DNA of 64,000 bases, from assembly GCF_039540405.1 (NCBI RefSeq), contig NZ_BAABEY010000024.1, positions 62,001 to 126,000 on the forward strand, read 5' to 3'. A model generated the notes under the pieces. The model was not told the origin of the DNA, made no database searches, and was given only the letters and a program-made list of their open reading frames with translations. The DNA is from Ravibacter arvi (lineage in GTDB: Bacteria; Bacteroidota; Bacteroidia; Cytophagales; Spirosomataceae). Made by a program: the position numbers and the translations under genes. This document shows positions 44,317 through 53,653 of this stretch, piece after piece; within the stretch, counting starts at the first letter, position 1; each line of letters opens with the position of its first letter.

Positions 44317-45384
44317 ATGAAGCTAAACGTGTTTATTCGGAGAGGAGTTCATGTTGGTTGGGTGATAGCGGGGGTAATGATGATTCAGAGTTGCGGTTTC
44401 ATCAAAAACAAATTTGGCGGCGGTAAGGATGACGATACGGGCGTAACCAATGGTGAAGTAACTGCTACCTACAGGAAAGGGTTCAAGCAATCTACTCCGG
44501 CAGGTATGGTTCCGATCCCGTCCGGATCATTCATAATGGGTCAGACCGATGAAGATATTGCGGCTACGATGTCCAACTTCAACAAGCGTGTGACCATCAT
44601 GGCTTTCTACATGGATGACACTGAAATCACCAACCATGAGTACCGCCAGTTTGTGGATGCGTTGCTGACGGATTCAGTTTCGGTACTGGGAGAAGATGTG
44701 ATCATGAAGGAGTATTACCCGGATACAACCGTTTGGAAAAAGGACTTTACCTATACGAATGGTGACCCGATGGTTGAGTACTATTTTAATCATCCGGCAT
44801 TCGATACTTATCCCGTTGTCGGGGTAAGCTGGATTGCCGCGAAATATTTCAGTAAATGGCGTTCAAATCTTTACAATGATTACAGAGGCAAGGAAGGCCT
44901 CATGAATTCCCCGGAATTTAAATTGCCAACCGAAGCCGAATGGGAATGGGCTGCACGCGGTGGTCGTGCCGGCGCCAAATATCCCTGGGGTAACCCTTAC
45001 GCGGTAAACGCCAAAGGTTGCTACCTGGCCAACTTCAAACCGCAGCGCGGTAACTATGACGCTGATGGTTACCCTTACACGGCACCCGCCAATGCCTACA
45101 ACCCGAACGACTACGGACTGTATAACATGGCAGGAAACGTTGCCGAATGGACTTTGGATGCCTACGCCGACAACGCTTTTGCTGTGACGTGGGATATGGC
45201 CCCCAACCATGAAGATGCCAATGAACCTCGTAAGGTGATCAAAGGCGGTTCGTGGAAAGACATTGCCTACTTCCTTCAAAGCGGCACCCGGAGCTTTGAG
45301 TATGAAACGGAAAGAAGGGCCTACATAGGCTTCCGGAATGTGATGCTGAATATCGAGGGACATAAGGGTGCAAGTCGCAGATAG
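44317..45384 (+). CDS. gldK: Gliding motility / T9SS lipoprotein GldK (PorK)
   Basis: A 355-aa lipoprotein. Signal peptide with lipobox-like IQSC (Cys26). The body is an FGE/sulfatase-modifying-factor fold: VPIPSGSFIMGQTDEDI near 65, YMDDTEITNHEYRQFVDAL, LPTEAEWEWAARGG near 205, NMAGNVAEWTLDAY near 270, and RKVIKGGSWKD. GldK forms a ring with GldN at the periplasmic face of the outer membrane. It opens the gldKLMN unit. Confidence 0.95.
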   Translation: MKLNVFIRRGVHVGWVIAGVMMIQSCGFIKNKFGGGKDDDTGVTNGEVTATYRKGFKQSTPAGMVPIPSGSFIMGQTDEDIAATMSNFNKRVTIMAFYMDDTEITNHEYRQFVDALLTDSVSVLGEDVIMKEYYPDTTVWKKDFTYTNGDPMVEYYFNHPAFDTYPVVGVSWIAAKYFSKWRSNLYNDYRGKEGLMNSPEFKLPTEAEWEWAARGGRAGAKYPWGNPYAVNAKGCYLANFKPQRGNYDADGYPYTAPANAYNPNDYGLYNMAGNVAEWTLDAYADNAFAVTWDMAPNHEDANEPRKVIKGGSWKDIAYFLQSGTRSFEYETERRAYIGFRNVMLNIEGHKGASRR

Positions 45385-45404
45385 TATTTAAGGGTATTGC
45401 CATA

Positions 45405-45430
45405 AGGAAGCAGCCGAAGGGTTGCTTCCT
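45405..45430 (+). other. Hairpin between gldK and gldL
   Basis: AGGAAGCA (45405-45412) and TGCTTCCT (45423-45430) form a perfect 8-bp stem around a 10-nt loop. It is followed by A+T-rich sequence but no U-run. It may be a partial terminator or mRNA-stability element that sets the ratio of the downstream membrane motor proteins to GldK. Confidence 0.45.
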
Positions 45431-45483
45431 ATAAATTTGTACAGTAACTAACTCCTTTTTTTCACAGTTTAACATTCAATTTT

Positions 45484-46302
45484 ATGGCTCAAAGTAGCGG
45501 CTCAAGTTTCTTTTTTGATAGAGTATTGCCTGTTGCCTATAGTGTGGGTGCTGCCGTCGTAATCGTTGGAGCGCTTTTCAAAATCCAGCACTGGGAAGGG
45601 GGGAGTACAATGTTGACAATTGGATTGGGTACTGAGGCAGTAATTTTCCTTTTTTATGCTTTGGCCGAAGCCGTTCAGAAGAAATCAAAAGACCCGGATT
45701 GGGAAAGGGTATATCCTGAACTGGCCGATGACTATACAGGACCGAAAGTGAGCAGAGCGGCTGTCAGCAATGCCGGGGCCGGTCTTACTGCGGGCCTTGA
45801 CAACGCGCTGGCCAACGCTAAAGTTACTCCTGATGTGTTCGAAAACCTCGGCAAAGGATTTAAAAGCCTTACCGAAACAGTTAGCAATATCAATACGCTT
45901 ACAGATGCAACGGTTGCTACCAAGCAATATACCGATAACGTGAAGTCGGCCTCCAGCGCACTGGGCAACCTGAATGAATCTTATGGCGGCGCCATCAACG
46001 CCCTGTCTTCACTTACCGACGCTTCCAAGGACGCGCAGGAATACCGCGACCGCTTTAAAACGGTTACCAAAAACCTGGATGCCCTGAATGCAGTATACGA
46101 GCTGGAGTTACAGGATACCCAGAAGCACCTGAAGGCGCTGAACTCTTTCTATGCCAACCTGGCAACCGCTATCGAAAATACGGCCGACGCTTCGAAGGAA
46201 TCGCAGGTTTTCAAGAACGAGCTGAACAGGCTTACCACCAACATTGCTTCTCTGAATACTGTGTATGGCAATATGCTTACAGCCATGCGTGGTAACGCTT
46301 AA
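45484..46302 (+). CDS. gldL: Gliding motility / T9SS inner-membrane protein GldL (PorL)
   Basis: A 272-aa protein with two N-terminal transmembrane helices (~14-32 and ~38-60; note VIVGALFKIQHWEGG and MLTIGLGTEAVIFLFYAL) and a long cytoplasmic helical tail rich in coiled coil. GldL forms the pentameric proton-driven motor with GldM. A Glu in the second helix (GTEAVIF) is the residue expected to handle protons. The following gldM begins 66 bp downstream. Confidence 0.95.
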   Translation: MAQSSGSSFFFDRVLPVAYSVGAAVVIVGALFKIQHWEGGSTMLTIGLGTEAVIFLFYALAEAVQKKSKDPDWERVYPELADDYTGPKVSRAAVSNAGAGLTAGLDNALANAKVTPDVFENLGKGFKSLTETVSNINTLTDATVATKQYTDNVKSASSALGNLNESYGGAINALSSLTDASKDAQEYRDRFKTVTKNLDALNAVYELELQDTQKHLKALNSFYANLATAIENTADASKESQVFKNELNRLTTNIASLNTVYGNMLTAMRGNA

Positions 46303-46368
46303 TCGTACGTGTTTAGGGACCACAAAACAGTTTAAAAAATTCCTCACAGAAAATAATCACTGAACCGT

Positions 46369-47958
46369 ATGGCAGGTGGAAAAGAGACCCCACGTCAGAA
46401 GATGATTGGGATGATGTATCTGGTACTAACGGCAATGCTGGCATTGCAGGTTAGTTCAGCCATTATCGAAAAATTTATTCTCCTCAATAGTTCTCTGGAA
46501 GTTTCGACGGCGGCGGTTAACCAGATCAATTCGGAGACCCAGCAAAAAATTAAATCAGCGGTAGAAAAGTCGGGAAACAGGAGTGCCGATCTCGCCATTC
46601 TGAAGCAGGCAGACGAAGTGCGGAAGCTTACCGCCGGTATTATTTCAGAGTTGGATGGTCTGAAGAAAGAAGTAGTTGATTTTGCGGGCGGCGGTCTGAA
46701 CGAAGAAGGAGGAATCAAAAATCCGCAGGAAGAAACTAAAGTAGGCGAGTTGATGATCGGTGGCGGAAAAAAGGGAAAAGCCTATGAATTGAAGGACAAG
46801 TTGAACGCTTTTATTGCGTCGATCGAAAAATATTCGGATCACAAGTATACGCCGTTGGCACTCGACGGCGAACAGGACCCGATTGCGAAGGACAGCAAGG
46901 ACCAGCGCAGAAAGGATTTTGCAAACCTCAATTTCGGCGAAACACCAGTAGCTGCTGCGTTGGCCGTATTGAGCCAGAAACAATCGGATGTACGCCGTAT
47001 TGAAAGCGAGGTTTTGAATTACCTGGCAAGTAAAGTAGGCGCTGCCGACATCAAGTTCGACCGCGTTCTGGCAATGATGAGCGCAGAATCCAAGGTGGTT
47101 GTTGCAGGAACCAAGTTTAAAGGACAGATGTTTATCGCGGCTTCAGCCTCGGGACTTTCTCCCCGCATGAGCCTGAATGGTTCAGCCCTTCAGGTGACGA
47201 ACGGTGTGGGCCAGATTGAATTCGTTGCGCAGGGCGGCGATTACAATGCCGAAGGTTTGTCGAAGCGTGCCCTGGTGGGTAATATCACCATCCCTACGCC
47301 TTCCGGCAGGGATACTACCTATCGCCTGGAGGAGGAATTCTTCGTGGCACGACCTACCTACCAGATCGAGACCGGTACTATGCCGCCGCTTTATTTTGGC
47401 TGTGCCAACAAGCTGAGCATCCAGAGCCCTTCACTCGGTGCGCTTTGGTCGCCAAAGTTCTCAGCAGATGGTGCTGAAGTAATTGACAATGGAAAGGGAA
47501 AAGTAACGATTGTGCCGAACAAGGCGCAAGTGTCGCTTTCAATCAGTAACCAGGGGAACTTGCTGGGTCGTGAACCATTCAAAGTAAACCGGGTACCGAA
47601 ACCGACTATAGAACTACGGGTAGGAGGCCGTGCGCCTAACCTGCAGGCCGGAGAGCCCGCCGCATCGGTACGTACCGTCCAGGTGGTGGCAATTCCCGAT
47701 GAAGGCTTTAAAAATTATTCTCCCGATGACGCAAACTTCCGCGTTTCCCAGGTCGAAGTTTCACTGGCCAGGGGACAGAGAAGAATTGCCGGTCCTGTGG
47801 TATTGCAAGGCGGCGGTTCTATCAATAACCTTGCCTCCCAGGCGCAGGCTGGTGACCGTTACGTAATTGAGGTGAAAGGAGTTCAACGCCGGAATTTTAA
47901 GGGTGAGGTTTCCAATGTAGAAATGGGGACACCAATTTTGCAGATTCCTTTAAAATGA
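46369..47958 (+). CDS. gldM: Gliding motility / T9SS motor protein GldM (PorM)
   Basis: A 529-aa protein, near the usual length. A cytoplasmic N-terminus (GGKETPRQKMIGMMYLVLTAMLALQVSS) leads into the single transmembrane helix (~13-33) and a long periplasmic region built of several domains (D1-D4), with a Gly/Pro-containing end (VEMGTPILQIPLK). GldM spans the periplasm and transmits motion from the GldL motor to the outer-membrane GldK/GldN ring. The next gene starts 56 bp later. Confidence 0.96.
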   Translation: MAGGKETPRQKMIGMMYLVLTAMLALQVSSAIIEKFILLNSSLEVSTAAVNQINSETQQKIKSAVEKSGNRSADLAILKQADEVRKLTAGIISELDGLKKEVVDFAGGGLNEEGGIKNPQEETKVGELMIGGGKKGKAYELKDKLNAFIASIEKYSDHKYTPLALDGEQDPIAKDSKDQRRKDFANLNFGETPVAAALAVLSQKQSDVRRIESEVLNYLASKVGAADIKFDRVLAMMSAESKVVVAGTKFKGQMFIAASASGLSPRMSLNGSALQVTNGVGQIEFVAQGGDYNAEGLSKRALVGNITIPTPSGRDTTYRLEEEFFVARPTYQIETGTMPPLYFGCANKLSIQSPSLGALWSPKFSADGAEVIDNGKGKVTIVPNKAQVSLSISNQGNLLGREPFKVNRVPKPTIELRVGGRAPNLQAGEPAASVRTVQVVAIPDEGFKNYSPDDANFRVSQVEVSLARGQRRIAGPVVLQGGGSINNLASQAQAGDRYVIEVKGVQRRNFKGEVSNVEMGTPILQIPLK

Positions 47959-48014
47959 TTTTGGAGTTGTTTCGTTATTAAGGAGGTTAAGAAAATATTA
48001 GAAGCGTTGAAACA

Positions 48015-49049
48015 ATGAAAAAGCAAATAGCACTTGGTTTTCTGGCAGTCGTCTCAGCGGGTTCCGGAGCTAGTTATGCTCAGGAGAAAGCTGATTCTGT
48101 TCAGAATTCCTTTTCTACGAGGCCGATTCCTGATAGCGATATCCTGATGAAGCGGACGCTTTGGAGAAGGGTGGATTTGAAGGAAAAGCAGAATCTGCCG
48201 ATGTTCTCTCTCAATAATGAGATTACCCGTTATTTGTTGGACGCAGCCAAAGCGGGGTTATTGGAGGCTTACGCCAACGATTCTTGCAAGACGTTGCTTA
48301 ACGCAGACGCGCTTCGTAAAAATTTGTTGGTTCCTAACCAAGGCGGCGGATTGTCTGCGGAAGAGATAGCGGCCGGTTTCGGTCAGACGGAACAGGGTGG
48401 AGCTGCGAATACCGAGCAAAAGGCAGCCGGGGTACAGGCACAGGACGATGGCTGGGGAACCGCTGCGGCCAAGCCTAAGGAAGAAGAGGACGACGGCTGG
48501 GGAACTCCAAAAAAGAAAAATGCCAAGGCGAAAACAGAAGCGGCTGCACCTGAACCTCAGGTAGCGGCAGCCGACACAGCTAAAAAGGCGGCCGATGGCT
48601 GGAACCAGGAGGCGACTGCTGCTAACCTGGAAGAGGAATTTTTCCCGAACCAGTTGAGTTTGCTTGAAATCAAAGAAGACTGGATTTTTGATAAAAAGCG
48701 TTCAAGATTGTATTTTGAAATGCAAACCATCACCATTGTGCTTCCTGCCGATCAGACGGAACTAGGGCTGGAAAAGCCTGTGGCGTCTTTTAAGTACAAG
48801 GACGTGGAGCGGCTGTTCAGAAGTGATCCCAAGCGTTATATCTGGTTCAACGACCACAATACTGCTCAGCATAAGAACCTGGCCGATGCGTTCGATAACC
48901 GGATGTTCTGGGGCCGGATCACCAAGTATTCCAATGCCGAGGACAAGGCTTTCCTGGATATCTACAAAGGAGAGAAAGAAGGCCTTATCAAGTCGCTTCA
49001 GTTCGAACAGGAACTGATGGAAAAGGAGCACGGTTTGTGGGAGTACTAA
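48015..49049 (+). CDS. gldN: Gliding motility / T9SS protein GldN (PorN)
   Basis: A 344-aa protein with a signal peptide (1-22, ending SYAQ). The N-terminal part (DILMKRTLWRRVDLKEKQNLPMF) and the C-terminal part (EDWIFDKKRSRLYFEMQTITIVLP; DIYKGEKEGLIKSLQFEQELMEKE) are conserved GldN segments. It partners GldK in the outer-membrane ring. A low-complexity linker at ~108-208, rich in Ala/Lys/Glu, carries DDGWGT at 144-149 and 159-164 and DGWN at 194-197; this is unusual for a machinery protein. The gene is followed by a strong terminator, ending the unit. Confidence 0.95.
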   Translation: MKKQIALGFLAVVSAGSGASYAQEKADSVQNSFSTRPIPDSDILMKRTLWRRVDLKEKQNLPMFSLNNEITRYLLDAAKAGLLEAYANDSCKTLLNADALRKNLLVPNQGGGLSAEEIAAGFGQTEQGGAANTEQKAAGVQAQDDGWGTAAAKPKEEEDDGWGTPKKKNAKAKTEAAAPEPQVAAADTAKKAADGWNQEATAANLEEEFFPNQLSLLEIKEDWIFDKKRSRLYFEMQTITIVLPADQTELGLEKPVASFKYKDVERLFRSDPKRYIWFNDHNTAQHKNLADAFDNRMFWGRITKYSNAEDKAFLDIYKGEKEGLIKSLQFEQELMEKEHGLWEY

Positions 49050-49070
49050 GAGATTTGCAATAGAAGAAGG

Positions 49071-49105
49071 CCGGTCTGTATTTGATGCAGCCCGGTTTTT
49101 TTTTT
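49071..49105 (+). terminator. Terminator after gldN
   Basis: CCGGTCTG (49071-49078) pairs with CAGCCCGG (49088-49095) at seven of eight positions, followed by a run of about twelve T. It ends the gliding/T9SS operon. The 100 bp beyond it are A+T-rich and hold the recA leader. Confidence 0.8.
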
Positions 49106-49213
49106 ACATTGATTTTTTCAATCATTTTTTCGAAGAAATATAATATAACTATATTACTATATCAAAATAAAAGACTATTTTTACAACCAGATCTAAAATT
49201 TCAAGTTTCGATA

Positions 49214-50278
49214 ATGGCACAAGCATCCGATAGAGAAAATAAGTTAAAGGCCCTGCAGATCACCCTTGAAAAGCTCGATAAGACCTTTGGAAAAGGGTCG
49301 GTAATGCGGCTTAGCGATAGTAAGGTGTTAGATATCCCCGTTATTTCCACAGGCTCGCTGGGGCTGGATCTGGCGCTGGGTATAGGCGGGGTTCCCCGTG
49401 GTCGTGTAGTAGAGGTATATGGCCCGGAATCGTCAGGTAAGACTACACTTGCCATGCATTGTATAGCGGAAGCGCAGAAGAACGGCGGTTTGGCTGCTAT
49501 TGTGGATGCCGAGCACGCTTTTGACCGGACATACGCGGAGAAGCTTGGAATTGATACGCAGAACCTGTTGATTTCTCAGCCTGACAGCGGGGAACAGGCG
49601 CTGGAGATTGCCGAGCACCTGATCAGCAGCGGGGCTATTGACATTATCGTGATTGACTCGGTGGCTGCCCTGGTTCCCCGTGCTGAATTGGAGGGAGAGA
49701 TGGGAGACAGTAAAGTAGGGCTTCAGGCCAGGCTGATGTCTCAGGCGTTGCGTAAGCTGACCGGGGTTATCAATAAAACCGGCTGCTGCTGTATTTTTAT
49801 CAACCAGCTCCGTGAGAAGATCGGGGTGATGTTCGGTAACCCTGAAACTACTACCGGTGGAAATGCATTGAAGTATTATGCTTCCGTGCGCCTGGATATC
49901 CGCCGAGTAGGCCAGATCAAAGAGGGGGCTGACAATGTGCTGGGTAACAGAACCCGCGTGAAAGTCGTTAAAAATAAGCTTGCGCCGCCCTTCAAGGTGA
50001 TTGAATTTGATATCATGTATGGCGAAGGTATTTCCAAGGTGGGAGAGGTGTTGGATCTGGCTGTTGAACTGGATCTTGTGAAGAAGTCCGGGTCGTGGTT
50101 CAGCTATGAGGGAAATCGCCTGGGACAGGGCCGTGATTCTGTCAAGGAATTGCTGAAAGACAACCCTGAATTGGCCGACAAACTGGAGGCTCAGATCAGG
50201 GGAAAGGTAAACCTGGATGCGGATGCGTTGGTAGATACCAGCGAACCGAATGTAAGTGATGAAGGGAGCCCGGACTGA
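49214..50278 (+). CDS. recA: Recombinase RecA
   Basis: RecA, 354 aa. The DNA-dependent ATPase that carries out strand exchange and SOS co-protease function. Walker A GPESSGKT at 70-77, the catalytic Glu segment and the INQLREKIGVMFGNPETTTGG loop (L2) are visible. I chose the ATG at 49214, which matches the family N-terminus (MAQASDRENKLKAL); the longer frame from 49082 reads through the A+T-rich leader. No LexA-box-like site is evident upstream. Confidence 0.99.
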   Translation: MAQASDRENKLKALQITLEKLDKTFGKGSVMRLSDSKVLDIPVISTGSLGLDLALGIGGVPRGRVVEVYGPESSGKTTLAMHCIAEAQKNGGLAAIVDAEHAFDRTYAEKLGIDTQNLLISQPDSGEQALEIAEHLISSGAIDIIVIDSVAALVPRAELEGEMGDSKVGLQARLMSQALRKLTGVINKTGCCCIFINQLREKIGVMFGNPETTTGGNALKYYASVRLDIRRVGQIKEGADNVLGNRTRVKVVKNKLAPPFKVIEFDIMYGEGISKVGEVLDLAVELDLVKKSGSWFSYEGNRLGQGRDSVKELLKDNPELADKLEAQIRGKVNLDADALVDTSEPNVSDEGSPD

Positions 50279-50300
50279 CCTGCAAGCCTGGTTTGAATAT

Positions 50301-50337
50301 AAAAAGCGACGATCCGGTAACAGGATCGTCGCTTTTT
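50301..50337. terminator. Bidirectional terminator after recA
   Basis: AAAAAGCGACGATCC (50301-50315) and GGATCGTCGCTTTTT (50323-50337) are perfectly complementary with a 7-nt loop, followed by TACATG. The A-run on one side and T-run on the other let it work for both recA and the convergent AAA ATPase gene. Confidence 0.9.
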
Positions 50338-50439
50338 ACATGAGGCCTATTTCTCAACACGGTAAGTTCTTTGTTCCATGCCTTAAAACCTGCAGGCGGC
50401 GCGGTAAGCATTTATTTTTTCGCGAATGCCTGTTAGCCG

Positions 50440-51969
50440 TTAGAATTTATCCTGATCATCAGGAAAGTCTTCGTCATCAAATTCGTCGGAATTGGGCAGC
50501 ATTGATTCCAGCAGGTCTTTGAAATCGGTACCGTTATCCATTACATGACGGCCAATTTTGGAAAATTCCGCCAGGCCATGCAGAACAAATTCCATCATCA
50601 GGAGCTGTTCGTCTGCGCTGTAGCCGGTAAGCTGTTTTTCTACATAGTTGTCCAGTCCGTCTATGGTTCTGAGACGCGCGCGGTAGGCGGCATTGGTCAG
50701 GTGGTCCTCTATCGCAATCTGATTGCCGTTGCTAAACCATTCAATGACTCTTTGCAGGTGGGGATCCAGCTCTTTCCGTGCTTTTCCGGGATCGGGGAAG
50801 TAATTGAGAAATTGTGTTCGGATGGCTTTCCCGATCAGGTTTTGTGCAACAATTACCGGTCCTTCTACTTCACCTTCATAAACAAGCTCCACTTTCCCGC
50901 AGATAGACGGTACCACATGGTAGAGGTCAGAAATCCTGGCAACACTTGACGCCTCATTATTTTGTATGCAGCGGCGCTCTACGGCGCTCAATAGTGTCTC
51001 GTAGGCAGAGATAGTCAAGCGGGCCGATACACCGCTTTTCTTGTCCACGTAGTCGCTGTTGCGGGCTTCAAAAGCTACTTGTTCAATAAGATCTTTTAGT
51101 AACTCGGGCACCCTGACCAAATCGGATTGCCCGCTTTTGATTTTGGCTTCCTGACCCGTTATTTTCCTGGCCATGTCAATCGACAGTGGATAATGGGTCA
51201 CAATCTGGCTGTCGATGCGGTCCTTAAGCGGGGTTACGATGCTGCCCCGGTTGGTATAATCCTCCGGGTTTGCAGTAAATACGAATTGTATGTCCAGCGG
51301 TAGCCGGAATTTGAAACCCCGGATCTGGACATCTCCTTCCTGGAGGATATTGAAAAGCGCCACCTGGATTCTGGCTTGCAGGTCCGGCAACTCATTAATG
51401 ACGAAAATGCCCCGGTTGGCGCGCGGAATCAAACCGAGATGGATGACGCGTTCATCAGAATAAGGTAGCTTGAGGGTCGCGGCCTTAATAGGGTCTACGT
51501 CCCCAATCAGGTCTGCGACAGAAACGTCGGGTGTGGCGAGTTTTTCGGTGTACCGCTCATCGCGGTGCAGCCAGGCGATCGGGGTTTCATCGCCCTCTTC
51601 TTCCAATATTCTGGCGGCCGTTTTGGTAAGCGGCCGGAGGGGATCTTCATTCAGCTCGCTGCCAGCCAGCACCGGAATGTAGGTATCAAGCAGCGATACC
51701 ATCGAGCGCGCCATCCTGGTTTTTGCCTGCCCGCGCAATCCCAGGAAATTGATATTGTGCATGGACAGGATTGCTCTTTCCACATCCGGGACTACTGTTT
51801 TCTCGTAACCCCAGATACCCGCGAAGACCGGTTCTCCCGTGCGGATCCTGGACAGGAGATTCCGGCGAAGCTCTTCTTTCACCGTAAAAGACCGGTACCC
51901 TGCAGCTTTTAGTTCGCCCAGGGTACCTATCTTAAGCTTTTCTTCGTTTTTCAGATTTTCGTAGGCCAT
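50440..51969 (-). CDS. MoxR/magnesium-chelatase-type AAA ATPase
   Basis: A 509-aa AAA+ ATPase. The P-loop reads GLRGQAKT (~residues 78-85), with Ala in place of one Gly. The Walker B-like segment is GIFVINELPDLQ (~190-201) and sensor-type residues follow. A ~150-residue C-terminal part lacks known catalytic motifs and ends in an acidic tail (DEFDDEDFPDD). This is the group annotated as sigma-54-interacting or Mg-chelatase-like in Bacteroidota; a MoxR-like chaperone role is plausible. No VWA-domain partner is seen next to it. It starts 16 bp downstream of the stop of rny, so is probably in the same unit. Confidence 0.85.
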   Translation of the reverse strand: MAYENLKNEEKLKIGTLGELKAAGYRSFTVKEELRRNLLSRIRTGEPVFAGIWGYEKTVVPDVERAILSMHNINFLGLRGQAKTRMARSMVSLLDTYIPVLAGSELNEDPLRPLTKTAARILEEEGDETPIAWLHRDERYTEKLATPDVSVADLIGDVDPIKAATLKLPYSDERVIHLGLIPRANRGIFVINELPDLQARIQVALFNILQEGDVQIRGFKFRLPLDIQFVFTANPEDYTNRGSIVTPLKDRIDSQIVTHYPLSIDMARKITGQEAKIKSGQSDLVRVPELLKDLIEQVAFEARNSDYVDKKSGVSARLTISAYETLLSAVERRCIQNNEASSVARISDLYHVVPSICGKVELVYEGEVEGPVIVAQNLIGKAIRTQFLNYFPDPGKARKELDPHLQRVIEWFSNGNQIAIEDHLTNAAYRARLRTIDGLDNYVEKQLTGYSADEQLLMMEFVLHGLAEFSKIGRHVMDNGTDFKDLLESMLPNSDEFDDEDFPDDQDKF

Positions 51970-51985
51970 AATTCGGGGAAGCAGG

Positions 51986-53551
51986 CTACCTCGCGTATGC
52001 TACAGAACGCATTTCCCGGATTACCGTAATCTTGATCTGGCCGGGATACTGCATTTCTTTTTCTATTTTCTGAGATATGTCGAACGAAAGCATGCTTGCC
52101 TTTTCGTCGTTGATGTTCTCGGAGTTTACGATCACCCTTAGTTCGCGTCCTGCCTGGATTGCGTAGCATTTTTCGACACCTTCAAACGAAAGCGCCAGGT
52201 TTTCCATGTCCTTCAACCGGCGGATGTAGGATTCCATCATTTCGCGGCGTGCGCCCGGCCGGGAACCCGAAATGGCATCACACACCTGGATAATCGGCGA
52301 AATCATACTTGTTTTTTCGATTTCGTCGTGGTGGGCGCCAATAGCATTACATACTTCCGGATGCTCCTTGTATTTTTTAGCAAGCTCCATCCCGAGAATG
52401 GCGTGCGGCATTTCGGACTCTTCGTGCCATACTTTTCCAATATCGTGAAGGAGACCGGCCCGTTTTGCAAGTTTGGCATTCAGGCCGAGTTCCGCCGCCA
52501 TGGTAGCGCACAACTTAGCAACTTCCCTGGAGTGTTGAAGCAGGTTTTGCCCGTACGAAGACCGGAAGCGCATCCTTCCGATCATTTTTACGAGTTCCGG
52601 ATGGAGTCCGTGTATCCCGAGGTCGATAACGGTTCTTTCTCCGATTTCGACAATCTCGTCTTCAATATTTTTCTTGGTTTTCGCCACAATTTCTTCAATC
52701 CGGGCGGGGTGAATCCGGCCGTCCTGCACGAGGCGGTGCATGGAGAGGCGCGCGATTTCTCTTCTTACCGGGTCAAAGCCGGAGATAACAATGGCTTCGG
52801 GGGTATCGTCAACGATAATTTCAACGCCGGTAGCAGCTTCCAGAGTCCGGATATTGCGTCCTTCCCTCCCGATAATTTTTCCTTTAATATCGTCGTTTTC
52901 GATGTTGAAAACCGATACACAGTTCTCTATTGCGTTCTCGGCCGCTGTCCGCTGGATGGTTTCAATTACAATCTTTTTTGCTTCTTTGGTAGCGGTAAGC
53001 CTCGACTCCTCCATGACGCTTTTAACGTAAGAAGCCGCCCTTGAATCAGCTTCCGCCTTGAGGGCATCCATCAATTGATCACGGGCCTGATCGGCGGTGA
53101 GATTCGCTATTTTTTCAAGTTGTGAAACCTGGAGCTTGAGGCTTTTTTCGGCTTCTTCGCGCTTCAGACTGGCAACTTCGATCTGCTGGGAAAGGTTGTT
53201 TTTGAGGTTGTCGATCTCGGCCTCGCGGCGTTTCTGTTGCTCAAGTGATTGCGAGAGCGATTGCTCCTTTTGACGCAGCTTCTGCTCGTTGGAGATGAGC
53301 AGATTCCGTTTGCGGTTGCTTTCCTCCTCAAATTCTGCTTTCAATTTAAGGAACTTCTCCTTGGCTTCCAGGATACGGTCCTTTTTGGTATTCTCGGCCG
53401 TCAGTTCGGCATTTTTGATGATTTCCTCGGCTCTTTTTTCAGCTTCAGCTTCCTTATGCTGGAATGAACGCTTAAAAACCATTTTTCCGATAAACAGCCC
53501 CGCTACAAGCGCTATGGGGATGGCGAGCGTTAACAGTACGTACTCTGACAT
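51986..53551 (-). CDS. rny: Ribonuclease Y
   Basis: RNase Y, 521 aa, the usual length. An N-terminal transmembrane helix (~5-23) anchors it to the membrane. A long coiled coil (~30-205) follows, then a KH domain with GKIIGREGRN at 224-233, and an HD domain with the catalytic His369-Asp370 (LLHDIGK). It initiates mRNA decay by endonucleolytic cleavage. It lies 102 bp downstream of zapA, in the pheT-coiled-coil-zapA-rny order. Confidence 0.97.
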   Translation of the reverse strand: MSEYVLLTLAIPIALVAGLFIGKMVFKRSFQHKEAEAEKRAEEIIKNAELTAENTKKDRILEAKEKFLKLKAEFEEESNRKRNLLISNEQKLRQKEQSLSQSLEQQKRREAEIDNLKNNLSQQIEVASLKREEAEKSLKLQVSQLEKIANLTADQARDQLMDALKAEADSRAASYVKSVMEESRLTATKEAKKIVIETIQRTAAENAIENCVSVFNIENDDIKGKIIGREGRNIRTLEAATGVEIIVDDTPEAIVISGFDPVRREIARLSMHRLVQDGRIHPARIEEIVAKTKKNIEDEIVEIGERTVIDLGIHGLHPELVKMIGRMRFRSSYGQNLLQHSREVAKLCATMAAELGLNAKLAKRAGLLHDIGKVWHEESEMPHAILGMELAKKYKEHPEVCNAIGAHHDEIEKTSMISPIIQVCDAISGSRPGARREMMESYIRRLKDMENLALSFEGVEKCYAIQAGRELRVIVNSENINDEKASMLSFDISQKIEKEMQYPGQIKITVIREMRSVAYAR

Positions 53552-53653
53552 ATTTTTACCTGATATAATGAAATGTGTTTATGAAAAACACCGATTTCAA
53601 CAGGTAGGTATTTTTAAAGAAGAAGGAAGAACGCTTTCAATTCGCTTCAAATG

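Noticed and set aside
49106..49213. SOS (LexA-type) operator before recA
   Set aside because: The leader is A+T-rich, but no clear palindromic LexA site was found; known sites of related bacteria vary.
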